This document shows positions 25,608 to 36,200 of a stretch of DNA of 64,000 bases, one piece after another. The position numbers and the translations under genes were made by a program. Every line of letters begins with the position of its first letter. Position 1 is the first letter of the stretch. Source of the stretch: Jeongeupia naejangsanensis (GTDB lineage: Bacteria > Pseudomonadota > Gammaproteobacteria > Burkholderiales > Chitinibacteraceae); the NCBI RefSeq assembly GCF_016865585.1, contig NZ_JAESND010000006.1, positions 62,001-126,000 on the forward strand. Reading direction: 5' to 3'. The notes under the pieces were generated by a model. The model was not told the origin of the DNA. It made no database searches and saw only the letters and a list, made by a program, of their open reading frames with translations.

Positions 25608-28454
25608 TCAGTTTGCCAGTACGCGCGCAAGATAGTGGCCGGTATGGCTGGCCGGATTGGCCGCGACGGCTTCCGGCGTGCCGCAGGCGATGATCTGGCC
25701 GCCGCCGGCACCGCCTTCCGGGCCGAGGTCGATCACCCAGTCGGCCGTCTTGATCACGTCGAGGTTGTGCTCGATCACGACAACGGTGTTGCCATGCCCT
25801 GACAGGCGCTGCAGTACCGAGAGCAGCAGGTCGATATCGTGGAAGTGCAGGCCGGTGGTCGGCTCGTCGAGGATGTAGAGCGTGCGACCGGTATCGCGCT
25901 TGGAGAGTTCGAGCGCCAGCTTGACCCGTTGCGCTTCGCCGCCCGACAGCGTCGTCGCGCTCTGGCCGAGGCGGATGTAGCCGAGGCCGACGTCCATCAG
26001 CGTCTTGAGCTTGCGCGCCACCGTCGGCACGGCCTCGAAGAACGCCAGCGCCTGCTCGACCGTCATCTCCAGCACTTCGGTGATGTTCTTGCCCTTGTAC
26101 TGGACCTCGAGCGTTTCGCGGTTGTAGCGCTTGCCGTGGCAGACGTCGCACGGCACGTAGACGTCGGGCAGGAAGTGCATCTCGACCTTGAGCACGCCGT
26201 CGCCCTGGCAGGCTTCGCAGCGGCCGCCCTTGACGTTGAACGAGAAGCGGCCCGGGCCGTAGCCGCGCTCACGGCTCGACGGCACGCCGGCAAACAGCTC
26301 GCGGATCGGCGTGAACAGGCCGGTATAGGTCGCCGGGTTCGAGCGCGGGGTGCGGCCGATCGGGCTCTGGTCGACGCTGATCACCTTGTCGAAATGGTCC
26401 ATGCCGTTGACGTCGTGGAACGGCGCCGGTTCGGCCGATGCGCCGTTGAGTTCCTTCGCCGCCAGCGTGTACAGCGTATCGTTGATCAGCGTGCTCTTGC
26501 CCGAACCCGACACGCCGGTGATCGCGACGAACAGGCCGACCGGCAGCGCCAGATTCACATACTTGAGGTTGTTGCCGTGCGCGCCCTTGAGCGTCAGCCA
26601 GCGATCCGGTTCCGGATCGCGACGCTTGGCCGGGATCGCGATCTTGCGTGCGCCGGAGAGGAACTGGCCGGTGATCGAGCGCGGCTCCTTCATGATGTCG
26701 TCGGGGTGGCCGGCGGCGATCACTTCGCCGCCGTGCACGCCGGCGCCGGGGCCGATGTCGATGAGGAAGTCGGCGGCGCGGATCGCGTCTTCGTCGTGCT
26801 CGACGACGATGACGCTGTTGTCGAGGTCGCGCAGCCGCACCAGCGTACCGAGCAGGCGGTCGTTGTCGCGCTGGTGCAGGCCGATCGACGGTTCGTCGAG
26901 CACGTACATCACGCCGGTCAGGCCCGAACCGATCTGGCTCGCCAACCGGATGCGCTGTGCTTCGCCGCCCGACAGCGTGTCGGCGCTGCGCTCCAGACTC
27001 AGGTAGTCGAGACCGACGTTGACGAGGAAGCCCAGCCGTTCGCGGATTTCCTTGACGATTTTTTCGGCAATCTGGGCTTTTGCGCCTTCAAGCTGCAGCC
27101 CTTCGAAAAACGCCGCGGTATCACGCAGCGCCATCTGCGCGATGTTGTGCAGGTTCTCGGTACCAACCTTCACATGCCGCGCCTCGCGGCGCAGGCGTGA
27201 GCCCAAGCAACTGGGGCAGGGCTGGTTGTTCTGGTATTTGGCGAGTTCTTCGCGAACAGCCGACGAGTCGGTTTCGCGGTAGCGGCGCTCGAGGTTCGGG
27301 ATGATGCCTTCGAAGGCGTGGATGCGTTCGAACTTGCTGCCGCGCTCGTTCATGTACGTGAAGGCGATTTCGTCGCGCCCCGAACCGTGCAGCACCACCT
27401 GCTGTACGGTGTCGCCCAGTTCATTCCACGGCGTGTTGACGTCGAAACCGAAGTGGTTCGCCAGGCTCAGCAGCATCTGGAAATAGAACTGGTTGCGCTT
27501 GTCCCAGCCCTTGATCGCGCCGGCGGCGAGGCTCAGCTCCGGATGGGCGACGACGCGCTTCGGATCGAAGTAGGTGATCTGACCCAGGCCGTCGCACTTC
27601 GGGCAGGCGCCCATCGGGTTGTTGAACGAGAACAGCCGCGGTTCGAGTTCGGGCAGGCTGTAGCTGCACACCGGGCAGGCGAACTTGGCCGAAAACCAGT
27701 GTTCCTTGCCGCTGTCCATTTCTAGCGCGATCGCTCGGCCGTCGGCATGGCGCAGCGCGGTCTCGAACGATTCGGCCAGACGCTGCTTAAGGTCCTCGCG
27801 CACCTTGAGCCGGTCGATGACGACGTCGATCGTGTGCTTCTTGTTCTTGTCGAGCTTGGGGACGGCGTCCATTTCGTAGACTTCGCCGTCGACGCGCACG
27901 CGGACGAAGCCCTGTGCACGCAGCTCGTCGAACAGGTCGAGGTTTTCGCCCTTCTTGCCGACGATGACCGGCGCCAGCACCATCAGCTTGGTGTCTTCGG
28001 GCAGCGCCAGCACGTGGTCGACCATCTGGCTTACCGTCTGCGACTGCAGCGGCAGCTCGTGATCGGGGCAGTAGGGCGTACCGACGCGCGCGAACAGGAG
28101 ACGCAGGTAGTCGTGGATCTCGGTGACGGTGCCGACGGTCGAGCGCGGATTGTGGCTGGTGGCCTTCTGCTCGATCGAGATCGCCGGGCTAAGGCCTTCG
28201 ATCAGGTCGACGTCGGGCTTTTCCATCAGCTGCAGGAACTGCCGCGCATACGCCGACAGCGATTCGACATAGCGCCGCTGACCTTCGGCATAGAGCGTGT
28301 CGAACGCCAGCGAAGACTTGCCGGAACCCGAGAGGCCGGTGATCACCACGAGCTTGCCGCGCGGAATGTCGAGATTGACGTTCTTCAGATTGTGCGTCCG
28401 TGCGCCGCGGATGCGGATCAGCGGTGTGTCTGCGTCGGCGGGGCGGTAGCTCAT
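25608..28454 (-). CDS. uvrA: Excinuclease ABC subunit A
   Basis: This DNA-damage sensor of nucleotide-excision repair has 948 residues. Two ABC ATPase modules are seen, with Walker [10 protein letters not shown] and GVSGSGKST and signature segments [12 protein letters not shown] and [12 protein letters not shown]. The zinc modules show [11 protein letters not shown] and [27 protein letters not shown]. The start is set at MSYRPAD; an upstream in-frame ATG would add 17 residues not typical of UvrA. It is divergent from yajR. No LexA box was recognised in the 162-bp gap. Confidence 0.97.
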   Translation of the reverse strand: MSYRPADADTPLIRIRGARTHNLKNVNLDIPRGKLVVITGLSGSGKSSLAFDTLYAEGQRRYVESLSAYARQFLQLMEKPDVDLIEGLSPAISIEQKATSHNPRSTVGTVTEIHDYLRLLFARVGTPYCPDHELPLQSQTVSQMVDHVLALPEDTKLMVLAPVIVGKKGENLDLFDELRAQGFVRVRVDGEVYEMDAVPKLDKNKKHTIDVVIDRLKVREDLKQRLAESFETALRHADGRAIALEMDSGKEHWFSAKFACPVCSYSLPELEPRLFSFNNPMGACPKCDGLGQITYFDPKRVVAHPELSLAAGAIKGWDKRNQFYFQMLLSLANHFGFDVNTPWNELGDTVQQVVLHGSGRDEIAFTYMNERGSKFERIHAFEGIIPNLERRYRETDSSAVREELAKYQNNQPCPSCLGSRLRREARHVKVGTENLHNIAQMALRDTAAFFEGLQLEGAKAQIAEKIVKEIRERLGFLVNVGLDYLSLERSADTLSGGEAQRIRLASQIGSGLTGVMYVLDEPSIGLHQRDNDRLLGTLVRLRDLDNSVIVVEHDEDAIRAADFLIDIGPGAGVHGGEVIAAGHPDDIMKEPRSITGQFLSGARKIAIPAKRRDPEPDRWLTLKGAHGNNLKYVNLALPVGLFVAITGVSGSGKSTLINDTLYTLAAKELNGASAEPAPFHDVNGMDHFDKVISVDQSPIGRTPRSNPATYTGLFTPIRELFAGVPSSRERGYGPGRFSFNVKGGRCEACQGDGVLKVEMHFLPDVYVPCDVCHGKRYNRETLEVQYKGKNITEVLEMTVEQALAFFEAVPTVARKLKTLMDVGLGYIRLGQSATTLSGGEAQRVKLALELSKRDTGRTLYILDEPTTGLHFHDIDLLLSVLQRLSGHGNTVVVIEHNLDVIKTADWVIDLGPEGGAGGGQIIACGTPEAVAANPASHTGHYLARVLAN

Positions 28455-28578
28455 GGCATGCTCGTCAAGGTTGAAAAGGCAACCACCTAGTTTACCGGAG
28501 AACATTTGTCGGCGTGCATGCCGATCTTGCCCGCAACGTCCAGCCGATTGCGTCCGGCTGCGGCGAACCCGCCGGTTT

Positions 28579-28587
28579 TGCTAGAAT
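28579..28587 (+). promoter_or_regulatory. Predicted extended -10 promoter of yajR-ssb
   Basis: TGC-TAGAAT matches an extended -10 element (TGn plus a five-of-six hexamer), 30 nt before the yajR start codon. No good -35 is seen, which is tolerated in extended -10 promoters. Confidence 0.5.
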
Positions 28588-28616
28588 CGCGTCTTTCGCT
28601 CCAACCGCTGCCGCTC

Positions 28617-29981
28617 ATGTCCCCGCTAGAACTTCGTGCCGCCTCCGGGCTTGCCGGGCTGTACGCCCTGCGCATGCTCGGCATGTTCCTCGTGCTGCCG
28701 GTCTTCGCCGTCTACGCCGGTCACATGCCCGGCGGTGACAACCATGCTCTCGTCGGGCTGGCGTTCGGTGCCTTCGGCCTGACGCAGGCGCTGTTGCAGC
28801 TGCCGTTCGGGATGTGGAGCGATCGCGTCGGTCGCAAGAAGGTGATCTACATCGGTCTGGCGCTGTTTGCGCTCGGCAGCATCATGTGTGCGATGGCGGA
28901 CCATATCGTCTGGCTGATCGTCGGTCGCGCCGTGCAGGGCGCCGGTGCGATTTCGGCGGCCATCACCGCCTTGCTGGCCGATCTGACGCGCGAAGAGCAC
29001 CGGACCAAGGCCATGGCGATGATCGGTGCCAGCATCGCCGGCACTTTCGCGGTGTCCCTCGTCGTGGCGCCGAAGCTGGCCGACTGGATCGGCCTGCCGG
29101 GCATTTTCATGCTGACGGCCGCCTTGGCGCTGATCGCCATCGTCGGCGTTGCCAAGGTCATTCCGAGCCCGACGGTGTCGCGTTTCCATTCGGACGCCGA
29201 GACCAAGGCCAGCCGGCTGCCGGCGGTACTGCGCGATCCGCAGCTGCTGCGGCTCAACTACGGCGTATTCGCCTTGCATGCCGCGCAGATGGCGATGTTC
29301 ACGGTCATGCCGCTGTTGCTGGCCAAGGTCGGCCATCTCGATGTGTCGCGGCACTGGTGGATCTACCTGCCGGTGGTCCTGCTCAGCTTCGTGCTGATGG
29401 TGCCGGCGGTGATCTACGGCGAGAAGAAACGCCAGCTCAAGCGTGTCTTTCTCTGGGCGATCGGACTGATGTTCGCCGCGCAGATCGGCATGACGCTCTA
29501 CATGCCCAGCCTGACGATGATCGTCGTCTGGCTGGCGCTGTATTTCATCGCCTTCAACGTGCTCGAGGCAATCCAGCCCAGCCTGATTTCGAAGATCGCC
29601 CCGGCGGATGCCAAGGGAACGGCGATGGGGGTCTACAACACCTGCCAGTCCGCGGCGATGTTCCTCGGTTCGGCGCTCGCGGGCTGGCTGTACCAGCGCT
29701 ACGACTCGCCGGCACCGGTGTTCGCGCTGTCGGCCGCTTTTGTCGGCCTCTGGCTGCTCGTGGCGTGGCGGATGCGTGCGCCCAAGCCGGTCAGGACCCA
29801 ACTCTTTCACATTGGCGAGGGATGGCAGGGCGATCCGGCCGCGCTGTCTGATAAACTTTCACGGATTGCCGGCGTTTCCGAAGCCGTCGTGTTGCTGGAC
29901 GAGCGGGTGGCCCTGCTCAAGGTGATGCAGGACGGCTGGAATGAAGACGAGGCTAAACAATTGATTATGGAGACGCACTGA
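28617..29981 (+). CDS. yajR: MFS transporter, YajR type with C-terminal YAM-like domain
   Basis: This major facilitator transporter of 454 residues has the length of E. coli YajR. Twelve helices are predicted. The helix 2-3 motif A reads [13 protein letters not shown], and motif B/C regions [21 protein letters not shown] are typical of drug:H+ antiporter-1 members. After the last helix a soluble domain of about 70 residues ([42 protein letters not shown]) has the ferredoxin-like YAM pattern. The substrate is unknown. It lies between uvrA (divergent) and ssb (1-nt overlap). Confidence 0.88.
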   Translation: MSPLELRAASGLAGLYALRMLGMFLVLPVFAVYAGHMPGGDNHALVGLAFGAFGLTQALLQLPFGMWSDRVGRKKVIYIGLALFALGSIMCAMADHIVWLIVGRAVQGAGAISAAITALLADLTREEHRTKAMAMIGASIAGTFAVSLVVAPKLADWIGLPGIFMLTAALALIAIVGVAKVIPSPTVSRFHSDAETKASRLPAVLRDPQLLRLNYGVFALHAAQMAMFTVMPLLLAKVGHLDVSRHWWIYLPVVLLSFVLMVPAVIYGEKKRQLKRVFLWAIGLMFAAQIGMTLYMPSLTMIVVWLALYFIAFNVLEAIQPSLISKIAPADAKGTAMGVYNTCQSAAMFLGSALAGWLYQRYDSPAPVFALSAAFVGLWLLVAWRMRAPKPVRTQLFHIGEGWQGDPAALSDKLSRIAGVSEAVVLLDERVALLKVMQDGWNEDEAKQLIMETH

Positions 29982-30478
29982 TGGCTTCCTTGAACAAGGT
30001 CATCCTGATCGGCAACCTCGGGCGCGATCCCGAGGTTCGCTACTTGCCCAACGGCGACGCGGTATGCAATTTCAGCATCGCGACGACCGAAAACTGGAAG
30101 GACAAGTCCGGTCAGAAGCAGGAAAAAACCGAGTGGCACAACATCACCATGTACCGCCGTCTGGCTGAAATCGCCAGCCAGTACCTGAAGAAGGGCAGCT
30201 CGGTCTACATCGAAGGCAAGCTGCAGACCCGCAAGTGGCAGGACAAGCAGACCGGCGCCGACCGTTACACCACCGAAATCATCGCCGACCAGATGCAGAT
30301 GCTCGGCGGCCGCTCGGGTGGCGGCGGTGGTGGCTCGATGGACCAGGGCGGTGGCGGTTACGACGACTTCAACCAGAGCTACGCCCCGGCCCCGGCTGCT
30401 GCGCCGGCGGCACGTCCGCAGGCCGCACCGGCACCGAAGCGCAGCTTCGACGATTTCGAGGACGATATCCCGTTCTGA
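29981..30478 (+). CDS. ssb: Single-stranded DNA-binding protein
   Basis: This essential replication and repair protein has 165 residues. The OB fold occupies about residues 1-110 ([60 protein letters not shown]). A Gly/Ala/Pro-rich linker follows, then the partner-binding acidic tip DFEDDIPF. Its start overlaps the yajR stop (TGATG), so the two are coupled. uvrA and ssb as near neighbours is common in Proteobacteria. Confidence 0.97.
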   Translation: MASLNKVILIGNLGRDPEVRYLPNGDAVCNFSIATTENWKDKSGQKQEKTEWHNITMYRRLAEIASQYLKKGSSVYIEGKLQTRKWQDKQTGADRYTTEIIADQMQMLGGRSGGGGGGSMDQGGGGYDDFNQSYAPAPAAAPAARPQAAPAPKRSFDDFEDDIPF

Positions 30479-30506
30479 AATGTGCCTTGCAATCCGAGGT
30501 GCCAGC

Positions 30507-30535
30507 AAAAACCCCGCGACATCGCGGGGTTTTTT
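30507..30535. terminator. Bidirectional terminator between ssb and the GNAT gene
   Basis: A stem CCCCGCG / CGCGGGG with a 4-nt loop is flanked by AAAAA and TTTTTT, between the two convergent stops. Confidence 0.92.
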
Positions 30536-30543
30536 GTTGCCGG

Positions 30544-31038
30544 CTAGTGCGGATCGGGTCGCCGTTCCATTTGCAGGTACACGCCCTTGTCCTCGATGGG
30601 GACAAAGCCGAGCCGCAGGTAAAGCTGCAACACTGGATTGGTTTTGTCGACATGCAGCTGCACGGGCTTGTCCTGTGCAAAGCAGGCCGTGAGCAGTGCC
30701 GTGCCGAGCCCACGATTGCGGTACTCGGGCAGCAGGCTCAGGTCGATGATGCGCAAGGCCTCCTCGGCGTGCTGGAGGTAGAGGCGACCGACGGGCGTGT
30801 CGTCATGCAGGACCAGCCAGAACGCGGCATCTGGGTAGGCAAAGTACGCCCGTTGCTGGGCGACGAACTGCATCTGCACGAAGGCGTCGCGTTGCGCGTC
30901 CTGCCAGCCCAGTGCGCCCAGTTCGTCGGCGCGGGTCGATGCGTAAAGCCGCAGCAGGAAAGGTTGGTCTTCCGCGGTCACCGTACGCAGACGCAGGTGC
31001 GGATGAACGAGAGCGGGGGCGTCGATCGTTGCGTGCAT
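30544..31038 (-). CDS. GNAT family N-acetyltransferase
   Basis: This predicted acetyl-CoA-dependent acetyltransferase has 164 residues. LRLRTVTAEDQPFLLRLYAS begins the fold, VGRLYL and IIDLSLLPEYRNRGLGTALL form the acetyl-CoA loop (RNRGLG) and LYLRLGFVPIEDKGVYLQMER ends it. The substrate is unknown. It is downstream of three phage-collar-type genes on the same strand, but a strong hairpin separates them. I recall similar GNAT-plus-collar neighbourhoods in other Gram-negative genomes, but could not check. Confidence 0.85.
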   Translation of the reverse strand: MHATIDAPALVHPHLRLRTVTAEDQPFLLRLYASTRADELGALGWQDAQRDAFVQMQFVAQQRAYFAYPDAAFWLVLHDDTPVGRLYLQHAEEALRIIDLSLLPEYRNRGLGTALLTACFAQDKPVQLHVDKTNPVLQLYLRLGFVPIEDKGVYLQMERRPDPH

Positions 31039-31066
31039 GGCGTTCCAGCGTGGCGAGGAGAAACGG

Positions 31067-31090
31067 GGCCGGCCGCCCGAGCGGCCGGCC
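31067..31090 (-). terminator. Hairpin after the collar-protein operon
   Basis: A perfect 10-bp stem GGCCGGCCGC / GCGGCCGGCC with a 4-nt loop lies just after the last collar gene. The minus-strand tail is CCGTTTCTCC, only moderately T-rich, so it may be a leaky terminator allowing some GNAT read-through. Confidence 0.6.
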
Positions 31091-31099
31091 TGGACCCGG

Positions 31100-31615
31100 T
31101 TACGGCCGGGGCGGGAAGTCGCCTTGCAGGGCGATGCAGAAGTTGACTGCCTGGTAGGGCTGGCGGTTCTCGTGTGCGGTGCCGCCGCCGACAGCCTGCA
31201 CGACCTGCGGTGCCAGTGCGGTCAACGGGGCCGCCTTGTCGGCCGAGATGTAAGTATTGCTGTTCGGTGCCTGGAGTCGGGCAGGCAAACGTCCCGTGCC
31301 AGTCGCCGATGCCGGTCGGCCGATGTCGGCGTAGGCAGTGTGAGTGTGGTTCGGCATGTTCGCCGTGGTGACCGTGACGCTTGCAGTGCCCAGGCGTTCG
31401 CCGTACTGGTTGTTGACCGTGCCGATGACCGCCAGGCCGCGCAGGTCGGGCAAGCCGAACGTCGTCCTGCCGTCGCCACCATAGGTCGTCCCGAGGAGGG
31501 TGAACAGCGCGGTGTTCTGCGAAATCGGCAGAATCTGGCCGTCGCAGAATGCCCAGCCTTCCGGTGCGTAGTTGCAGCCGAAAATCCGGATTTCTCCGAT
31601 GTACTGATCTGACAT
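31100..31615 (-). CDS. Phage tail collar-domain protein (MdpB-like), third of three
   Basis: This protein of about 171 residues has a collar-domain core: IGEIRIFGCNYAPEGWAFCDGQILPIS, then ALFTLLGTTYGGDGRTTFGLPDLRG and NHTHT. The family is named after phage tail-collar proteins and after the microcystin-related protein MdpB, but copies like this are not in a prophage and their role is unknown. It lacks a signal peptide. The start is the ATG with AGGAG 8-9 nt upstream. The C-terminus (NFCIALQGDFP) matches its two neighbours. Confidence 0.85.
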   Translation of the reverse strand: MSDQYIGEIRIFGCNYAPEGWAFCDGQILPISQNTALFTLLGTTYGGDGRTTFGLPDLRGLAVIGTVNNQYGERLGTASVTVTTANMPNHTHTAYADIGRPASATGTGRLPARLQAPNSNTYISADKAAPLTALAPQVVQAVGGGTAHENRQPYQAVNFCIALQGDFPPRP

Positions 31616-31633
31616 GTCTCTGGCTCCTCTCAC

Positions 31634-32164
31634 TCAGCCTTGCGACGGGAAGTAACCCGTCGTGGCGATGATGTAGTTGATCGACAGCGTCGGCATCAGG
31701 TTCGGGATCGGCTGGTTGCCGCCCGTGCTGCCCAGCGCCTGCGGCGACAGCCGCTGTTTGGTCGGCGAGTTGGCAAGGCCGCTGTTGTAAAAGGCAACGG
31801 GGCCGGTCGCCAGCGCGAAGTTGTTGTCGGCACCGATATTGGTGGCCGGATTGCTGCTGACGGACAGCGTGTGCGTGTGTGCCGGCAGCTGGGCTTGGGT
31901 CAGGGTGACGCTTTCGGTCCCCAGCTTCTGGCCGATGACGCGGTTGCTGGTTTGCGGCCCCTGCCCCTGGCCGATCGGCAACTGGCCGGTCAGGTTCGGG
32001 ACGCAAAAGGTGGTGACGCCATCGCCACCGTAGGTGGTGCCGATCAGGGTATACAGCACCTCGTTTTCGCTGATCGGCAATGCCTGACCCTGACAAAAGG
32101 CCCAGCCCACCGGTGCGTATTTGCCGGCAAACAGCCGTACTTCACCCACAAACGGTTCTGACAT
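31634..32164 (-). CDS. Phage tail collar-domain protein (MdpB-like), second of three
   Basis: This protein of 176 residues is a paralogue of both neighbours: VGEVRLFAGKYAPVGWAFCQGQALPIS, LIGTTYGGDGVTTFCVPNLTG, AHTHTL and the ending NYIIATTGYFPSQG. The divergent middle (about 95-150) differs most between the three, as expected if the conserved parts form a trimeric scaffold and the middle is exposed. A GAGGAGAG ribosome-binding site precedes the ATG. Gaps to its neighbours are 9 and 18 nt. Confidence 0.86.
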   Translation of the reverse strand: MSEPFVGEVRLFAGKYAPVGWAFCQGQALPISENEVLYTLIGTTYGGDGVTTFCVPNLTGQLPIGQGQGPQTSNRVIGQKLGTESVTLTQAQLPAHTHTLSVSSNPATNIGADNNFALATGPVAFYNSGLANSPTKQRLSPQALGSTGGNQPIPNLMPTLSINYIIATTGYFPSQG

Positions 32165-32173
32165 GGTCTCTCC

Positions 32174-32728
32174 TCAGGATCTGGTCGGGTAGATACCGCT
32201 CAGGCAGATGATGTAGTTCATCACCAGCGAGGGCTGCATGTTGTTGCGGGCTTCGCCACTGCCGGTGATGCCGCAGGCTTCATCCTGCAGGGCCGTCAGA
32301 TTGGCTGCGCTGGCGTACAGATTGGGGCCGGCACCGGAGATATTGGGGTCGGTATCACTGTGCAGGTTGCTGGTCGCGAGCAGCCTGTCGCCGTTCGTGC
32401 CGACATTCGCTGCCGTCGCCGGTTGCCCGGATACCGCGAAGGTGTGGGTATGCGGCGGCAGATTGGCCGTCGTCAGCGCCACCGTTTCCTGGCCTGCACT
32501 CTTGCCTTGCTGGTAGTTGATGTCGGCCGGATTCCGATGAACTGGCGTGCGGCCGCGCAGGTCGGGCAGGGCAAAGTTGGTGGTGCCGTTGCCGCCGTAC
32601 TGCGTGTTCAGAAGTGAAAACAGGGCTTGATTCTGATTGATCGGGAGCAACGCGCCATTACAGAACGCCCAGCCTCTCGGGGCGATCGGAAAGGCGCACA
32701 GCTTTATTTCTCCGAGGTAGGGATCCAC
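32174..32728 (-). CDS. Phage tail collar-domain protein (MdpB-like), first of three
   Basis: This protein of 184 residues is the first gene of the operon. LGEIKLCAFPIAPRGWAFCNGALLPIN, LLNTQYGGNGTTNFALPDLRG, HTHTFAVSGQPAT and NYIICLSGIYPTRS are the collar-family landmarks. A strong AAGGAGG lies about 10 nt before the ATG. It is preceded by a roughly 115-nt leader containing a hairpin, and its promoter overlaps an inverted repeat shared with the divergent autotransporter gene. Confidence 0.86.
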   Translation of the reverse strand: MDPYLGEIKLCAFPIAPRGWAFCNGALLPINQNQALFSLLNTQYGGNGTTNFALPDLRGRTPVHRNPADINYQQGKSAGQETVALTTANLPPHTHTFAVSGQPATAANVGTNGDRLLATSNLHSDTDPNISGAGPNLYASAANLTALQDEACGITGSGEARNNMQPSLVMNYIICLSGIYPTRS

Positions 32729-32766
32729 AACAACCTCCTTCTGATGTTACTCAGCGCTGCGTCGAC

Positions 32767-32792
32767 AAAACGCTTGCCGCGACCGGCAAGCG
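32767..32792 (-). promoter_or_regulatory. Leader hairpin followed by UUUU, upstream of the collar operon
   Basis: A perfect 9-bp stem CGCTTGCCG / CGGCAAGCG with a 4-nt loop has TTTTG following on the minus strand. It lies between the predicted promoter and the first collar gene, so it could act as a leaky terminator, an attenuator or a 5'-end stabiliser. Confidence 0.5.
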
Positions 32793-32848
32793 GGGAGGGC
32801 GAGCCGGACGCAATTCGCGACCAGCCCGCCCGTATTTAATCGACAGAT

Positions 32849-32877
32849 GATATACGCGGTTATTTTGGTGTTTGTAA
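32849..32877 (-). promoter_or_regulatory. Predicted promoter of the collar operon
   Basis: On the minus strand TTACAA (-35) and TATATC (-10) are separated by 17 nt. The -35 box overlaps one arm of the inverted repeat in this region. Transcription would begin near 32843. Confidence 0.45.
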
Positions 32878-32921
32878 TGAAAAGCCTGTCTTGAGTGTGG
32901 GTGCGTTGCATACAAACACCA
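32866..32921. repeat. 11-bp perfect inverted repeat, candidate operator
   Basis: TGGTGTTTGTA and its exact reverse complement TACAAACACCA are separated by 34 bp. One arm overlaps the predicted collar promoter -35 box. Centre-to-centre spacing of 45 bp is about four helical turns, suited to two protein dimers or to DNA looping. Confidence 0.6.
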
Positions 32922-33215
32922 CAATGAAGCTGATATGAGCTTTCGCCACGCTTTGCAGAATAATGCAAGTATCCTCTCGGTATAGTGTTGCTTTTTCAAT
33001 TGTTTGGCGCTGAATCCGGCTCGCTGGTCAGGATGGACAAGCGATGCACATCAGCCAGGCAATTGATGTCGGCAGTAAATTCCAGGTAGTAAGGTTGAGT
33101 GGCTTTGCTTGGCGCATGGCTTCGGGAGAAGGGTTTTTCCGTCGCCGGGTTACTGTGGGTGGCGGCCTGAACTTCAGATAAAAAATGATTCCGTGTAAGG
33201 CGGGAAGGGGCGGGA

Positions 33216-36200
33216 ATGGGTAACTGCGATGTGCTTGGAGGGGCGAGGCTCCGGCTGCAAAGCCTGTCCGGCGTGCTGGCGTTGATTTTGGCGCTTGTCG
33301 GCCTGGGCAGACGGATCATGCCGTTGACCGACTCGGTGGCAGGCATGCTTCGCCGCTCGCGGCTGGCCTGGTTGGCGGGACTGATGATCGGTTTGTCGTC
33401 GTCCATGGCAGCCGCCGCATCCTGCTCCATCACTTGGAATCTGACCAACAACGGCCAAGCTGGCGCCTATTCCTACACGCTCTCTGGCGCCGACAACAGC
33501 GCTTGTGATCCTGGCAACGGGAGTGGCGGTGTCTACACCTCGATGGGGGGCAGCACAGCCGATTTTACCGAGCCTGACGGCGGCGTTAAGGGCGTGGATG
33601 AATTTGTCAATAAACTTTATTACACGCTGCCCAACCCGGCATATTCAGGCACCAAGAACGTGGCTTGGTACAACGCGCTCGGAGATACGATCACGGTCAC
33701 GATCAACGTGACCGGCGGTACGCCTGTACCGACAATCACGTCCATTTCCCCGACCTCCGGCTCGACCGGCGGCGGCACCAGCGTCACGATCACCGGTACC
33801 GGCTTCACCGGTGCGACCGCGGTCAAGTTCGGAGCGACCAATGCCGCCCCCGGCTCGGTTGTCGTCAACAGTGCGACCTCGATCACCGCGACATCGCCAG
33901 CCGGCTCGGGCACCGTCAACGTCAGCGTGACGACGCCCGGCGGCACCGCTACGTTGACCGGGGCGTTCACTTACGTCGCGCCTGCGCCGACCGTGACGTC
34001 GGTTTCACCGTCATCCGGCCCGGAGGCGGGCGGCACCAGTGTGACGATCACCGGTACCGGCTTCAGCAGTGCAAATGCGGTCAGGTTCGGCGCGACCAAT
34101 GCCGGTTCGGTTATCGTCAACAGCGATACCTCGATTACCGCGACATCACCGGCCGGTTCGGGCACAGTTGACATCACCGTGACCACGCCCGGCGGTACCA
34201 GCGCGACCAGTGCAGCGGATCAGTTCACCTACACCGTGCCCGCGCCGGCCGTTTCCGGTGTTTCCCCCAACTCCGGCCCGACCGCAGGCGGCACCAGCGT
34301 GACGATCACCGGTACCAATTTTACCGGTGCGACCGCGGTCAAGTTCGGTGCGACGAATGCCGGCTCCGTCGTCGTCAACAGTGCGACCTCGATTACCGCA
34401 ACGTCGCCGGCTGGTTCGGGGACCGTAGACGTCACCGTGACGACGCCCGGCGGCACCAGCACGACCAGTGCAGCGGATCAGTTCACCTATGTAGCAGCCC
34501 CGGTCGCCGGCAGCGCCAGTGCCACTGTGAGCCATGGCAGCAGCAGCAATACGATTACCCTGAACCTTTCCGGCGGAACCGCGACCAGCGTGGCCGTCGG
34601 CACCCAGGCGGCGCACGGCACGGCGGCCGCATCCGGCACCACGATCAGCTATACCCCGGTCTCGTCGTACTCCGGGACCGACAGTTTCACCTATACCGCG
34701 ACCAATGCCAGCGGTACGTCGGCACCGGCAACGGTCTCCATCACTGTCAGCGACGCGACGATCAGCTACGCGCCCACGCCCAACAACGGCACGGTCGGCG
34801 TGGCGTACAGCCAGTCGTTGGGCGGGGCGAGTGGTGGTACGGCACCTTATATCTACACCCTGGAAACCGGCAGCCTGCCGGCGGGGCTGACCTTGGCCAG
34901 CAACGGTCTGCTGTCGGGGACGCCTACCGGGCACGGCACCTTCAACTTCACGATCAAGGCAACCGACAGCAGTACCGGCAACGGGCCGTTCAACAAGATC
35001 ACGACCGGCTTGTCGATGACGATCAGCTCGCCGACGATTTCGCTCAATCCGACCACGCTGGCATCGGCCACGGTGGCAACGTCCTACAGCGGGGCCGTCT
35101 CCGCGTCGGGCGGGGTAGGGCCTTATACCTACACGCTCAATTCCGGCGCGCTGCCGCCAGGCTTGAGCCTGAACGTCAGTACCGGCGGCATCAGCGGTAC
35201 GCCGACTGCCGGCGGCACGTACAACTTCCAGCTCAAGGCGACCGATAGCGCCAGTGGCGGCCCGTACAACGGCATTCAGTCCTACACGCTGACCGTCGGG
35301 GCGCCGACGATTTCGGTCTCGCCGACCAGCCTGTCGGCAGCCACGGTGGCGGCCGGCTACAACCAGACGGTTTCGGCCAGCGGTGGCACCGCGCCGTACA
35401 GTTTTTCGGTGAAGTCCGGCGCATTGCCGGCGGGCCTGAGCCTGAATGCGGCAAACGGCACGATCAGCGGTACACCGACGGCGGCTGGTCCGTTCAATTT
35501 CACGATCGAGGCAACGGACAGCAGTACCGGTACCGGTGCACCGTACCAAAATAGCCGCACCTATACGCTGAACGTCAGTGCGTCCACCTTGGCGATGAGT
35601 CCGGCCAGTGGCAGCGCATTCAACGGCAACGTCGGGACCGGTTTCAGCCAGAGCTTTGTCGTTTCCGGCGGGGTGGCGCCGTACCAGTTCGCTACGCTGT
35701 CGGTGACCGGCGGCACCATGCCGACCGGGCTGGGGTTCAATACCGCAAGCGGCACCCTGTCGGGGACGCCGACCAGCGCCGGCACAGTGGCGTTCGACAT
35801 CACCGGTTCCGACAGCACCGGCGGTGCCGGCTCGACCCCGGTCACCCACTCGTACACGCTGACGGTGGCGGCGCCGACGCTGGCACTGTCGCCGGGTACG
35901 CTGGCGAACGCGGTCCAGGGCACGGCATACAACCAGACGCTGAGCACCTCCGGCGGCAGCGCGCCCTACAGCTATGCAGTGACGACCGGCAGCCTGCCGA
36001 GCGGGCTGACGCTGAGCAGTGCGGGTGTGCTGTCCGGTACGCCGACGGCGACCGGCGGCTCTACCTTCACCATCACCGCGACCGATGCCCACGCGTTCAC
36101 GACCAGCCGTAGCTACAGCGTCTTGACCAATCCGGCTGTGCCGGTTGCAGGGCCAATCAGCGCAACCGTGCCCTGGAATACGGCAACGCCGATCGATCTG

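Larger units (their letters stand above)
32729..33215. other. 487-bp divergent intergenic region, AT-richer than its surroundings
   Basis: Besides the leader hairpin, promoter and inverted repeat listed separately, it contains a smaller dyad (TTGCA-N6-TGCAA, 32953-32968). A TATAGT box at 32981-32986 could serve the autotransporter gene. The remaining 220 bp up to 33215 would be a long 5' UTR. A 45-codon open frame at 33044-33181 lacks a ribosome-binding site and is not called. Confidence 0.6.

Noticed and set aside
30544-32728. Prophage remnant, suggested by three tail-collar domains
   Set aside because: No capsid, portal, terminase, lysis or integrase genes and no attachment-site repeats were seen. 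The operon is compact with its own promoter, which fits a chromosomal MdpB-like family.
33044-33181. 45-codon plus-strand frame upstream of the autotransporter
   Set aside because: No ribosome-binding site and no coding bias are evident; it could be part of the 5' UTR, so it is not called as a gene.
33771-34490. Regular repeats that might suggest CRISPR or satellite DNA
   Set aside because: The period is 258 bp, in frame and coding for IPT/TIG units, so it is an intragenic domain repeat.
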